A DNA stretch of 64,000 nucleotides, taken from NCBI RefSeq assembly GCF_017876795.1, contig NZ_JAGIOR010000002.1, positions 496,001-560,000 of the forward strand. Direction: 5' to 3'. Source of the DNA: Rhizobium leguminosarum (lineage in GTDB: Bacteria; Pseudomonadota; Alphaproteobacteria; Rhizobiales; Rhizobiaceae). How positions within the stretch are numbered: the stretch's first letter is position 1; each line of letters opens with the position of its first letter. The position numbers and the translations under genes were made by a program. The notes under the pieces are model-generated. The model was given only the letters and a program-made list of their open reading frames with translations. It was not told where the DNA came from and ran no database searches. Below are positions 54,344-64,000 of this stretch, piece by piece.

Positions 54344-54383
54344 TCAAGCCTATTTCGGTAGACACGATGTGGTAGACCCGGCG

Positions 54384-55646
54384 TCAGTGGCTTTCGGATG
54401 CCGGACTGTGCGGCGCACCGGCAATACTCCTGCGAACGTGACGAACCGCGGTCCAGACGGCGAAGAGCACGAGCGGAATGGCGGCGAGAACGGCGAGTTT
54501 TGCCATATGCGGGTCGACGCCCAGTTCGGAAATGCTTTCCAGGCAGATCTTCGCCAAGCCGACGGTGTAGTAGGTGATGGCGATGACGGAGAAGCCTTCG
54601 ACCGCCTGCTGGATATGCACCTGGATGCGGGCCCGCTCTTCCATCGACGTCAGCAGCGAGGCGTTCTGATCTTCGAGCTGAACCTGCACCGTGGTTCTGA
54701 GCAGGTCTCCGGCCAGGCTGACGCGTTCGGCCAATTCGTCGAGGCGCCGCTCTGCCGCATAGGCCGAGCGCACAGCCGGTTGGAAGCGTCGGTCGATGAA
54801 CGTCCCCAGTCGTTGCCTTCCCTCGACCCGCTCTTCGCGAAGCTCGGACAGCCGACTGGCGACGATCTCGGCATAGGCCTTCGTCGCACCGAAGCGGTGG
54901 CGAGAGAGCGCCGAAAAGTTGAGCACATCGGACGAGAGCCTGGTCACCTCGGACAGCAGCGCCTTGTCCACCTTGATGGCACTCTGCATATGGGTGATCA
55001 GCAGATCGAGGCGCTGGTCGAAGGCTGAAAGCTTGGAGACCGTCTCGCGCGCCTTCGGCAGCGCCAAAAGCGCCATCATCCGGTATGTCTCGATTTCCAG
55101 GAAACGTCTGACCATTCGGCCGGTGCGATAGGCGTTGAGGTTGTGGTTGAAGAACAGGAATTCCACGAAACCGCTGTCGGTCAGGCGGAAGTTCGAATGC
55201 ACCTCCGCGTCGCCGCCGCCGACCTGAGAGGCGACATAGTCGAGCTTCGGTTTTTCCGAACGCTGTCCGTCCTTCTCGGCCCGCACCAGCACCCGGACGG
55301 CAGCGATGACCTTGCCGTCGATCTGACGGCAGCAGGTCTGAAAGGCTTCAGGCGGGTTGCTGCCGGGTTCGGCGGATGCCGGAACGACGAAGGTGAGGGT
55401 CAGGAACTCGGTATGCGCCTCCCATTTCAGCCGGCCGTCGCCGAAGCGGCCGATGCCGTGGTTACCCTCGCGGGTGGCGGAGACGTCTTCCAATCCCGGC
55501 AGGAAAGCCGGCAGTGTAGGAGGGGCGTTCTCACCGACTATGGCGACGTGCCAGACATCGGTATCGGCCTCGAAATAAAGCGACGGCCGTGCATGCAGCT
55601 CGTCGTGAAGTTCCCTGCGCAGCGGATGCTCGGAACCCATCGGCAT
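54384..55646 (-). CDS. DUF3422-family membrane-anchored protein
   Basis: A 420-aa protein of a family common in Proteobacteria and of unknown function. It starts with LRRELHDELHARPSLYF, the family hallmark, is mainly cytoplasmic with a coiled-coil-like helical stretch (about 190-340), and ends with two membrane helices (about 350-370 and 385-405; ITYYTVGLAKICLESI and LAVLAAIPLVLFAVWTAV). The C-terminal layout resembles CorA-like hairpins only superficially. It is a single gene convergent with the chemoreceptor. Confidence 0.88.
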   Translation of the reverse strand: MPMGSEHPLRRELHDELHARPSLYFEADTDVWHVAIVGENAPPTLPAFLPGLEDVSATREGNHGIGRFGDGRLKWEAHTEFLTLTFVVPASAEPGSNPPEAFQTCCRQIDGKVIAAVRVLVRAEKDGQRSEKPKLDYVASQVGGGDAEVHSNFRLTDSGFVEFLFFNHNLNAYRTGRMVRRFLEIETYRMMALLALPKARETVSKLSAFDQRLDLLITHMQSAIKVDKALLSEVTRLSSDVLNFSALSRHRFGATKAYAEIVASRLSELREERVEGRQRLGTFIDRRFQPAVRSAYAAERRLDELAERVSLAGDLLRTTVQVQLEDQNASLLTSMEERARIQVHIQQAVEGFSVIAITYYTVGLAKICLESISELGVDPHMAKLAVLAAIPLVLFAVWTAVRHVRRSIAGAPHSPASESH

Positions 55647-56057
55647 GGAGATGCACCTCTATACGGTAAACAGCCGCTGGGTTGCCGGACATAACCGGGT
55701 TGCCGGCGCTTATGATTTGACATGGCGCCTGTGGGCTGGCCCAGGCTGACAACGCCTATAGCCTCTCCCGAGGCTCGTGTCACGACGCCTTCGCCACGGA
55801 TGCGGAGGAGAAGCATCGCGTTGCCGATTGCTGTCCTTAGAGGCGGCGGTTGTGATGATTGTATTGAGGGGGTTAAAGGGCGGCGAGGGATGCGATCCCA
55901 ATCGGAAGACGTAGTGTGGTTCAGGTGACCGACAATTCGGACCCGGTCGAGTGCTCGCGAGGACGGCGTGGTCGTGGACAAAAACGATCAGCCACGGCCT
56001 GTTGCGAGACCGTGGCTGATGCAGCGCGCATTCTGCGGAGGGCGCAGGCGCGGCCGG
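55647..56057. other. 411-bp gap; contains only a terminator
   Basis: Upstream of the DUF3422 gene and downstream of the minus-strand binding-protein gene. Frames here (for example 55538-55981 on the minus strand) have shadow composition. The only clear element is the terminator at 55980-56020. The DUF3422 promoter must lie here but I cannot place it. Confidence 0.5.
55980..56020 (-). terminator. Rho-independent terminator of the binding-protein gene
   Basis: On the minus strand, an 11-bp perfect stem (ATCAGCCACGG/CCGTGGCTGAT, loop 12 nt) is followed by CG and five T. It lies 38 bp after the stop of the 56058-57350 gene. It shows that this binding-protein gene is a one-gene transcript. Confidence 0.85.
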
Positions 56058-57350
56058 TTACTTGTTGGCAGCGAGCGCCACGTTGACCTTGTCGACGTCT
56101 GCACTCATCGCCTTGAAGGTCTCGTCGAGGGAAAGCTCGCCGACGATCAGCTGGCTCATGCGCTGGACGATGAGCTGATAGATGGCCGAAGATCCCTTGA
56201 GGCGTTCCAGGTCGCGGGCTGCCTTCGGTGCGCTCGTGCGGCTTGCGAGGAAGACGGCCATGGCGTCCTTGGCGTTCTTGCTCTCAAGCTTGTACTGCGG
56301 GTCCTTGATATCGGCGCCGGTCAGGATGACGTAGTTTTCGGCGATTTCACGCTGGACCTTTTCAGAGCCGAGGAACTCGATGAAGGAGGCTACGGCCTGC
56401 GGGTACTTGGTGCGCTTGAAGCCGACGATCGCGGTACCACCAGGCATCGCATAGCAACCGGCATCGCCGCAGGGTGCGCTGATCGCCGTCCAGTCGAAGG
56501 CGTCGCCAATCTTCTTCTGGAACGGATTGACCATCCAGTTGCCGGCAATATAGGTCACGACATTGCCGTTGACGAACTCGTCACCCATGTTCTTGTATTG
56601 GGTTCCGCCGGCCGCTCCCCACATTTCCTTCGGGAAAGAGCCGTCCTTCGTCCAGTTGTAGAGATCGGTGATGTAGTGCTTGGCGGCATCGTCGGGGAAG
56701 GCGAACTTGCCGTCCTTGACGTAGTTGGAGCCGTAGGAGAAGGCCGCGCCGGAAAAGCGGTGGCCCGAGCGGTCCATCGTGAAGGGGATCTGGGCACCGG
56801 TCGCCTTGGCGACGCGCGCGGAAGCTTCGACGATGTCCTTCAGGGTGGCGGTCGGCTTCGGAAGCGGTTCCTTAGCCTGTTCGAAGAGCGTCTTGTTGAC
56901 GAAGGGCAGGTTGAAGGTCTGCGACGCGACATAGCCGTTGATTGAGTTCGGATCGTTGACGCCGGGGAAACGAAGCGTGTTCAGGCTGTCGCCGTGCAGC
57001 TTGGCGAAACCGTCCGGATCTTTCATCAGCGGGCGCATATCGAGATAGTAGGGTGCCAGCTGCCAGTCGGTGATCTTGGCGACATCGGGGCCTTCGCCGA
57101 CGGCAAGCTGCACCGGCAGCTGCTTGGCGACGGCATCATAACCCGACGAGACGAAATTCACCTTGATGTCAGGATGCGCGGTCTCGAATTCCTTGCTCAG
57201 CGCTTCCATCCGCTCGACGTAAGCCTGGTCGTCGTCGGTGAAGAGAAAGGTGATCGTCTGGGTTTCGGCCATGGCCACGCTGGACCATGCAAAAGAAACG
57301 GTGGCAAGCGCCAGTGCGAAAGCCCCTGAAAGATAGGTTTTCATTTTCAT
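56058..57350 (-). CDS. Sugar ABC transporter substrate-binding protein (CUT1, family 1)
   Basis: A 430-aa periplasmic binding protein. Signal peptide about 1-28 (LATVSFAWSSVAMA-ET). Mature part: TITFLFTDDDQAYVERMEALS and YVASQTFNLPFVNKTLFEQA, typical of SBP_bac_1. It is transcribed alone and divergently from the gene group at 57536-64000, which encodes pectin-type enzymes, an ATPase and a permease. An ATGAAAA/TTTTCAT site overlaps its start region. It is probably the binding component of that importer. Confidence 0.92.
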   Translation of the reverse strand: MKMKTYLSGAFALALATVSFAWSSVAMAETQTITFLFTDDDQAYVERMEALSKEFETAHPDIKVNFVSSGYDAVAKQLPVQLAVGEGPDVAKITDWQLAPYYLDMRPLMKDPDGFAKLHGDSLNTLRFPGVNDPNSINGYVASQTFNLPFVNKTLFEQAKEPLPKPTATLKDIVEASARVAKATGAQIPFTMDRSGHRFSGAAFSYGSNYVKDGKFAFPDDAAKHYITDLYNWTKDGSFPKEMWGAAGGTQYKNMGDEFVNGNVVTYIAGNWMVNPFQKKIGDAFDWTAISAPCGDAGCYAMPGGTAIVGFKRTKYPQAVASFIEFLGSEKVQREIAENYVILTGADIKDPQYKLESKNAKDAMAVFLASRTSAPKAARDLERLKGSSAIYQLIVQRMSQLIVGELSLDETFKAMSADVDKVNVALAANK

Positions 57351-57356
57351 GCTCCC

Positions 57357-57372
57357 ATGAAAACATTTTCAT
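57357..57372. promoter_or_regulatory. Operator-like palindrome ATGAAAACATTTTCAT (copy 1)
   Basis: 7-bp arms ATGAAAA/TTTTCAT with a 2-bp centre, 7 bp upstream of the binding-protein start, over its leader. It matches the perfect palindrome 125-140 bp away before the divergent operon. It is likely a site for a LacI- or GntR-type regulator not encoded in this window. Confidence 0.65.
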
Positions 57373-57496
57373 CAATCGCGGCCTCGGCCATCGATAAGCG
57401 AGTTTCATATACTTGACATTTATCCCGTCAAGCTATTTTGTTAGCGAATAGCGATGTTTTTGAGCAATTTTCAAAAATCGCGCACTCAAATAACCT

Positions 57497-57514
57497 AATG
57501 AAAATATTTTCATT
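57497..57514. promoter_or_regulatory. Operator-like palindrome AATGAAAATATTTTCATT (copy 2)
   Basis: A perfect 18-bp palindrome, 22 bp upstream of the GTG of the 840-residue protein. A TTGACA at 57413-57418 with a weak TATTTT 15 bp later could be the promoter. The paired sites imply joint control of the binding protein and the enzyme operon. Confidence 0.7.
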
Positions 57515-57535
57515 TGATTGCGGAGGAGGCGATCT

Positions 57536-60058
57536 GTGAAAACGGAAAGCATCAAGCAGCCGGGTGACGTGGCGCCGGCATACAGCGTGGCCGAGGGCCA
57601 GACGATAACGGCATGGGCCGTTTCGGGGCTCATCGCCAGCTATTTCCCCGGCGAGCCGGCGCTCGCCGAAGATCGCGTCAACTATCGCTTCATCAACGGT
57701 TTCGTCGATGTCGGTGACCTGCCGTGCCGCAAGGCCTTCTGGTCGACCATGGTGGGGCGGGCGCTCATCGCCGACACCTCCTGGCCGACCGAAAGCCTGT
57801 ATCTCCCCGGCTCGAACCGCCGCGTCGAGTTTACCAGCTTCTGGCATGTGCCGACGCATATCAGGCGATGGCTGAAGGGCACGTTCAGGACGGAAGCTCC
57901 GCGCACGCTCAATCTCGCGCTCAAGACCTGCGGCGGGGTTCGCATCTGGGTTAACGGCAAGGAGGCGGTGCGCTTCGAGCCCTTCAGGCGCAATCTGGAA
58001 AGCGCAACTAAAATCACGCTGTCGCTCGACGCCGGCGACAATGAGATTCTCATCCATAGCGAAGATCTTGCCGAGCGCGACACGACCTGGTTCTTCGAGC
58101 TCGAAATGCTGGACAAGGAGCCGCTCTGCGTGCTGCTGCCGGTATCGCTTGATCAGGACGAGGTGCGCGAGCTGGAAGAACTTTCACGCGGCGTACGCCC
58201 GGCCCGCGACGTCTTCGTCAACCAGCCGCTGGAGATCATCTTCGACACGGCGCCCGAGCGCGACCTGCCGGTGGAACTCAAGGTTGTCGGCCATGGCCAC
58301 GAGCGGCCCGTTCTCGCCCATTCGAAACTGACCCTGCGCGCCCATCAGAGCCGTCTGATCGCCGAAGATGTCTGCGGCATTGCCGACGGTTATCACGGTA
58401 TCCACATGACGATCGGCTCCGGCCCGGGTTCGGTCACCCGCGTCATCGATGCCGCGTTCATGAGCAGCATTTCGCCATTGCTGCCCGAGCCGTCGCTTTC
58501 CGCCCGCAAGCGCCACGCCCTGGAATACAGCGCTCGCTTCGGCGCCAACCGCGCCGGGCGCCTCATCGCGATGATGGAGACCGGCCATCAAGACCGGGAA
58601 AGCTTCGACCGCATCGTCAATGCGACGCTCGACTCGATCGATGCGCGCGAGGATTGTTCGGATTTCATCATGGTGCCACTCTTGTGGCTGCTCGGCGCCT
58701 ATGGCGACCGGATGCCCGAGGCGACGGTCGAACGCATCCGCCGTTCCGTTCTCTCCTACCGTTACTGGGTCGACGAGCCGGGCAATGACGCGATGTGGTT
58801 CTGGAGCGAGAACCATGTGCTCTGCTTCCATACCAGCCAGCTGCTGGCTGGGCTTCTGCTGCCCGACGCGGTTTTCTCGGCCTCGGGGCGGACGGGACGG
58901 CAGCAGGCGGAACTCGCCGTCGGGCGCCTCGGGCGCTGGTTCGACAGCGTCGAGGCTCATGGTCTGGCGGAGTGGAATTCGGCGGCCTATTACCCGATCG
59001 ATTTCATCGGCCTGCTGGCGCTGGAGCGCTGGGCCGAGAGCGGGATCGCCGATCGAGCCCGCGGCCTGGTCGACCTTATCTTCCGGATGATCGCCCTTCA
59101 TACGCTCGCCGGCGTTCCGGCCGGCTCGCAGGGCCGCGCCTACGACAAGGAGCTGCGCGCCGGCCCGCTGACCGAGCTTGCGCCCCTCGCCCAGGTCGCC
59201 TTCGGCACCGGCTGGCTCAACAATGGCGTGGCGGCATTGACGATGTTTTGCGCCGGCGGCTATGAGCCGCCCGCCGATCTCGCCGAGCTTGCCGCACCTT
59301 CGCGGGGCAGAAGCGTCGAGGCGCGTTACAGCCAGGGGCTCGAGAGCGGCAAACTCGTGCTATTCAAGAACGAGGCGGCGCAGCTTTCGACGGTCGTCGA
59401 TCACAAGACCGGCCGGAAGGGTCACCAGCAGCACGTCCTCGACATCCGCCTGGCCGGCCATCCGATGGCGAGGCTCTGGGTCAATCATCCGGGCGAGGAC
59501 GATCCCTGGGGCAATCAAAGGCCGTCCTATTGGGCCGGCAACGGTATCCTGCCGCGTGTCGCCCAGCATCGCGACGTCGCCCTCCTGATCGAAGATACTC
59601 GCGACGCACGGCATGCCTGGACGCACGCCTATATCGGCCGCGATGGGCTCGACGATCTCATTATCGAAGACAAGTGGCTGATAGCGCGATCGGGCAGGGG
59701 ATTTTCCGCCCTCTGGGCCTCGAACGGTCTGGAACTGATCACCGATGGCCCGACCGCCGGCCGCGAGGCACGCTCCTACGGCCCGCTCTGCGGCTGGGTT
59801 GCTGTCGTCGGATGTGGCAATGACGACGCCTTCAAGGCCTTCCTCGAACGCCTGTGCCAGACGACGGTATCCTTCGATCCCGCGCTTCGGTGCCTTGCGC
59901 TGACACCGCCGGTTGGCCCGGCGATCTCTCTCTCCTATGCCGACGGTCTCTCGATCGCCGGCCAGCCCCGGCCGTTCACGCATGATCAGCCGCACCCGAT
60001 CCTCACCCACGACAGTGCGGCCTCCGGCGCCGGCGCTGACGGACCGTTCTACTCCTGA
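57536..60058 (+). CDS. Large cytoplasmic protein, putative new carbohydrate-active enzyme
   Basis: I do not recognise a named family for this 840-aa protein. The GTG at 57536 follows GGAGGAGG. Visible layout: an N-terminal beta-rich region (about 1-200) resembling the sugar-binding domains that open many glycosidases (RTLNLALKTCGGVRIWVNGKE, continuous near 128-148, then LDAGDNEILIHSEDL); a second beta region (about 200-320); an alpha-helical toroid-like domain (about 330-600) with WSENHVLCFHTSQLLAGLLL and AEWNSAAYYPIDFIGLLALE; and a C-terminal beta-sandwich (about 610-830). The helical toroid followed by beta-sandwich recalls polysaccharide lyases and heparinase-like enzymes. WSENH and EWNSAAYYP contain possible catalytic His, Glu and Tyr. 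No signal peptide. It heads an operon with GH105 and GH28 (16-bp gap, then a 4-bp overlap). Confidence 0.85.
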   Translation: MKTESIKQPGDVAPAYSVAEGQTITAWAVSGLIASYFPGEPALAEDRVNYRFINGFVDVGDLPCRKAFWSTMVGRALIADTSWPTESLYLPGSNRRVEFTSFWHVPTHIRRWLKGTFRTEAPRTLNLALKTCGGVRIWVNGKEAVRFEPFRRNLESATKITLSLDAGDNEILIHSEDLAERDTTWFFELEMLDKEPLCVLLPVSLDQDEVRELEELSRGVRPARDVFVNQPLEIIFDTAPERDLPVELKVVGHGHERPVLAHSKLTLRAHQSRLIAEDVCGIADGYHGIHMTIGSGPGSVTRVIDAAFMSSISPLLPEPSLSARKRHALEYSARFGANRAGRLIAMMETGHQDRESFDRIVNATLDSIDAREDCSDFIMVPLLWLLGAYGDRMPEATVERIRRSVLSYRYWVDEPGNDAMWFWSENHVLCFHTSQLLAGLLLPDAVFSASGRTGRQQAELAVGRLGRWFDSVEAHGLAEWNSAAYYPIDFIGLLALERWAESGIADRARGLVDLIFRMIALHTLAGVPAGSQGRAYDKELRAGPLTELAPLAQVAFGTGWLNNGVAALTMFCAGGYEPPADLAELAAPSRGRSVEARYSQGLESGKLVLFKNEAAQLSTVVDHKTGRKGHQQHVLDIRLAGHPMARLWVNHPGEDDPWGNQRPSYWAGNGILPRVAQHRDVALLIEDTRDARHAWTHAYIGRDGLDDLIIEDKWLIARSGRGFSALWASNGLELITDGPTAGREARSYGPLCGWVAVVGCGNDDAFKAFLERLCQTTVSFDPALRCLALTPPVGPAISLSYADGLSIAGQPRPFTHDQPHPILTHDSAASGAGADGPFYS

Positions 60059-60074
60059 AAGATAGGGCTCCCGC

Positions 60075-61169
60075 ATGAACACTCCATCTGTCGACAACGC
60101 CGCCCTCCTGAAGACGATCGATCGGGTGGCGACGGCTTTCAGCCGGCTCAGAGGCATCAAGGAAGGTCTGGTGACCGGAAGCTCCACCTCCGGGATCCAG
60201 TTCGACGAATGGGACTGGGAAGTCGGCGTCGGCCTCTACGGCTTCCTGCGGCGGGCCATATCCACCAATGATCGGAAGGCGCTGGAGGAGCTCGTCGCCT
60301 GGTATGCCGGCCAGATCGAACGCGGTCTGCCGCCGCGCCAGATCAACAGCACGGCGCCGATGCTGCCGCTGGCAATCCTCGTCCAGCATGTCGACCGTCC
60401 CGATTTCCGTGCTCTCGTCGAGGACTGGGCCGATTGGCTGGTCAAGGAATTGCCGAAGACCGAGGAGGGCGGCTTTCAGCACGTCGTCAAGGAGCGTCTC
60501 AATGAGGGCGAATTGTGGGACGATACGCTGTTCATGGCCTGCCTGTTCCTCGCCCGGGCCGGCGTGCTCTGCGAGCGCAGCGACTGGATCGACGAGGCCG
60601 TCTATCAGTTCGTGATCCATACACGCTATCTCTCCGATCCGGTGAGCGGTCTCTGGTATCACGGCTGGACCTTCAACGGCCGGCACAATTTCGCCAATGC
60701 CTTCTGGGCGCGCGGCAATGCCTGGATCACCGTTGCCATTCCCGAACTCTTCGATCTCGTCCCGACGCTCGGCGAAAAGGACCGGCGGTTCCTTTCGAAC
60801 GTTCTCGTCAGCCAGGTACGCTCGCTGAAGGAGTACCAGAGGCCGGACGGAATGTTCACGACCCTTCTGGACGACCCCTCATCGCCGCTGGAAACCTCTG
60901 CCACGGCAGGCATTGCCTATGGCATATTGCGCGCTGTCGGTGCCGGCATTCTTGATGAGAGCGACAAGGCCTATGCGGAGCGCGCGCTTGCGGCGGTATT
61001 GGCGCAGATCGACGAAGAGGGCGTCGTTCACGGCGTCTCGGACGGCACGCCGATGGGCCACGATCTCGATTTCTACCGGCGTATCCCGAACGTGCCGACG
61101 CCTTACGGCCAAGCGCTGACCATGCTGCTGCTGACCGAGGTCATTCTTGAAAACGGCCGTCGCCAATGA
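60075..61169 (+). CDS. Glycoside hydrolase family 105, unsaturated rhamnogalacturonyl hydrolase
   Basis: A 364-aa (alpha/alpha)6-barrel enzyme of the YteR/YesR type, which removes unsaturated galacturonic acid from rhamnogalacturonan or pectin fragments. The catalytic Asp is in GELWDDTLFMACLFLAR (Asp150); other substrate-site segments are INSTAPMLPLA, WYHGWTFNGRHNF and FWARGNAWITVAIPEL. No signal peptide. It overlaps the GH28 gene by 4 bp (61166-61169), so they are coupled. A GH88-like activity is possible, but the WARGN and WDD motifs fit GH105 best. Confidence 0.88.
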   Translation: MNTPSVDNAALLKTIDRVATAFSRLRGIKEGLVTGSSTSGIQFDEWDWEVGVGLYGFLRRAISTNDRKALEELVAWYAGQIERGLPPRQINSTAPMLPLAILVQHVDRPDFRALVEDWADWLVKELPKTEEGGFQHVVKERLNEGELWDDTLFMACLFLARAGVLCERSDWIDEAVYQFVIHTRYLSDPVSGLWYHGWTFNGRHNFANAFWARGNAWITVAIPELFDLVPTLGEKDRRFLSNVLVSQVRSLKEYQRPDGMFTTLLDDPSSPLETSATAGIAYGILRAVGAGILDESDKAYAERALAAVLAQIDEEGVVHGVSDGTPMGHDLDFYRRIPNVPTPYGQALTMLLLTEVILENGRRQ

Positions 61170-62517
61170 GCGCTGTATCCCTTGTCCCGATTGAGGCGAT
61201 CGACGGCGACAACACGGCCCGCCTTCAGGCGGCGATCGACGCTCTATCGGCTTCCGGCGGCGGACGGCTGGAACTGCTCGCGGGCATCCACATCTGCCGG
61301 GGGCTGCTGCTTAGATCCGGCATCGACCTGCATCTGGCCGCCGGCGCGATCCTGCGCCCCGTTCCGGATTATAGTGCCTACGCGCATACGACTGTTTCGG
61401 TGATCGCCGAAAAGTCGGACCGCGGCATGATCGTCGCAAAGAATGCGCGGCGGATAAGCCTGACGGGGGAAGGGCGCATCGAAGCGGGCTGCGAGAGCTT
61501 CATCATCGGAGACGACGAGACGGTCGGAACCTTCATCCCGGCCGAATTCCGTCCCCGCGTCATCATCTTCGAAGGCTGCGACGAGGTCGAGATCAGTTCT
61601 GTCCATATCAGCCGCTCACCGATGTGGACATTGCACTTCGTCGACTGCACGAATGTCGCAGTCCGGAACGTCACCGTCGAAAACGACCGCCGTCTTCCCA
61701 ATACGGACGGCATCGTGCTCGATGCCTGCCGCGGCGCCGTCATCGAAGACTGCAAAATATCGACGGCCGACGACGGCGTATGCCTGAAGACCAGCATCGG
61801 CCCTGATGGTATCGCCATCGGCCGATGCGAGAACATTCTCGTCCGCCGATGCGCCGTTCAGAGCCTCAGCTGCGCGCTGAAGATCGGCACGGAAACGCAT
61901 GGCGACGTCACCAATGTCGTCTTCGAGGATTGCAGCGTCTCATCCTCCAACCGGGGACTCGGCATCTTCTCCCGCGACAGCGGCCGGATATCGAACGTCC
62001 GGTTTTCGCGGATCGCGGTAGAGTGCCGCGAGACGCCCGATGGGTTCTGGGGATCCGGTGAGGCGCTGACCGTCAATGTTGTCGACCGTGTCACCGAGCG
62101 CCCTGCGGGCGCCATCGAGAACCTCATCGTCGAGGACGTGACCGGGCAGATGCAAGGGGCGATCACCGTCATTGCGGCCGCGCCGGCCGGCATCCGCAAC
62201 GTATCGCTGAGACGCATCGACATAGACCAGCAGCCAGGGCAACTCGGCACCGCTCAATCCTACGACCTGCGCCCGACGAGTGCCGATCTTGCCCCGAAGG
62301 CCGATGGCGGCGGCCGCGCAAATGCCTGGACCCGCGGTTCGGACGGGCGGGTGATCGGTCTTGAGAACTATCCAAAAGGAATGCCGGCCGTCTACGTGGC
62401 GGGGGTTGCCGGGATATTGATGAACGAGGTGCGGATCACCAGGCCGACACCGCTGCCGCAAGGCTGGAACAGAATAGACGTCGTCTTCGAAACGGCGGCA
62501 CCCGATGGGAGTGGGGC

Positions 62518-62530
<13 letters not shown>
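61166..62530 (+). CDS. Glycoside hydrolase family 28 (polygalacturonase-like)
   Basis: A 454-aa right-handed beta-helix protein. GH28 motifs: NTDGIVLD (Asn179-Asp181), the catalytic pair Asp202-Asp203 in TADDGVCLK, and THGD (His245) in the GTETHGD loop. The RIK-type motif is not obvious, so the subsite specificity may differ from endo-polygalacturonases; exo-acting or rhamnogalacturonan-type activity is plausible. No signal peptide, so it acts on imported oligosaccharides. It overlaps the ATPase gene by 13 bp. Confidence 0.88.
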
Positions 62531-63624
<1,094 letters not shown>

Positions 63625-63626
63625 AC

Positions 63627-64000
63627 ATGGCGGCGCTCAAGGCAGGTGCATTGCTGGCCCAGGCAGGCGAAGCGGCGATGAGAGTAGTCGAGGCTCCGAT
63701 GAATGCGGTCGAACGCATCTTCGGCCGCAAACGAATGCCGTGGCTGTTCCTGGCGCCCAACCTCGTCCTGTTCGCGATCTTCACGTTCCTTCCGATCGCA
63801 ATCGCGGTGGGTTATGCCTTCACCGGCGGCACCAATCTTTTCGTGTCGGAGCGGCCCTTCGTCGGCCTGGACAATTTCCGCACGCTGCTTTCCTGCGGCA
63901 ACTATCTGCAGCCGGGCACCTGCCAGGAATCGCTGTTCTGGACGGCGGTGTGGAATACGCTGTGGTTCGTGGCGTTCAACGTCGTCGCCACATTGCTGGT
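63627..64000 (+). CDS. Sugar ABC transporter permease (MalF type), cut by window end
   Basis: The first 124 residues of a CUT1 permease; the frame is open at base 64000. ATG 63627 lies 2 bp after the ATPase stop. An amphipathic N-terminus of about 38 residues precedes the first helix (MPWLFLAPNLVLFAIFTFLP), then GYAFTGGTNLF and FVGLDNFRTLL, typical of MalF-like proteins, and the start of the next helix (TLWFVAFNVVATLLV). A MalG-type partner is expected beyond the window. Confidence 0.9.
   Translation, partial: MAALKAGALLAQAGEAAMRVVEAPMNAVERIFGRKRMPWLFLAPNLVLFAIFTFLPIAIAVGYAFTGGTNLFVSERPFVGLDNFRTLLSCGNYLQPGTCQESLFWTAVWNTLWFVAFNVVATLL

Overview
The window looks like part of a Rhizobium genome (Rhizobiales, R. 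leguminosarum/etli type), possibly a large plasmid or chromid. Reasons: high GC with GC-rich third codon positions, a very high density of ABC importers for plant-derived solutes, two chemoreceptors, rhizobial-style intergenic palindromes and LacI/LysR/GntR regulators. I see no tRNA, rRNA, CRISPR array, phage or complete insertion sequence. The organism assignment is inference from gene content.

Layout. 1-7059: a methyl-accepting chemotaxis protein (5' end outside the window), then a sugar importer made of a binding protein, one polypeptide with two fused permease halves, and a single-domain ATPase. The importer is followed by a broken second copy of the last 368 bp of the chemoreceptor gene. 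7098-14701 (minus strand): a HAD hydrolase, a dipeptide/opine-type ABC importer and an FAD-dependent amine/amino-acid oxidase. 15166-22701: a tetronate (L-threonate/D-erythronate) pathway, ltnD-otnI-otnK plus an MFS carrier on one strand and a LacI regulator plus otnC on the other, with three LacI-type operators between them; a tartrate-dehydrogenase-like enzyme follows. 22993-29456: small and accessory genes (a four-helix membrane protein, LysR, HPP-CBS protein, several small conserved hypotheticals, a MESH1-like HD protein, two small alpha/beta-barrel proteins, a VapBC toxin-antitoxin pair).

29726-38800: a complete ABC importer with a GH88 unsaturated uronyl hydrolase, a DUF624 membrane protein, and divergently a heparinase II/III-type lyase and a carbohydrate-binding-like protein. 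38862-40920: a TctDE-like two-component system. 41022-44855: an SsuABC/NMT1-type importer with a GntR regulator. 45073-50996: a tiny antitoxin-like gene, then a LacI-controlled alpha-fucosidase operon with a binding protein and two permeases but no ATPase. 51196-54286: a solitary sugar-binding protein transcribed with a second chemoreceptor. 54384-55646: a DUF3422 protein. 56058-64000: a binding protein and, divergently, an unrecognised 840-residue protein, GH105, GH28, an ATPase and a permease cut by the window end; two copies of an ATGAAAA-centred palindrome lie in the divergent control region.

How it fits together. Three loci (29.7-38.8 kb, 45.2-51.0 kb, 56.0-64.0 kb) pair a CUT1-type importer with carbohydrate-active enzymes. 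None of these enzymes shows a signal peptide, so the likely strategy is to import oligosaccharides of pectin, rhamnogalacturonan or fucosylated type released by others and trim them in the cytoplasm. The tetronate cluster would take C4 sugar acids to dihydroxyacetone phosphate. The most promising uncharacterised item is the 840-residue protein at 57536-60058; the next are the SBP-chemoreceptor pair at 51196-54286 and the inverted fusion layout of the transporter at 2463-6667.
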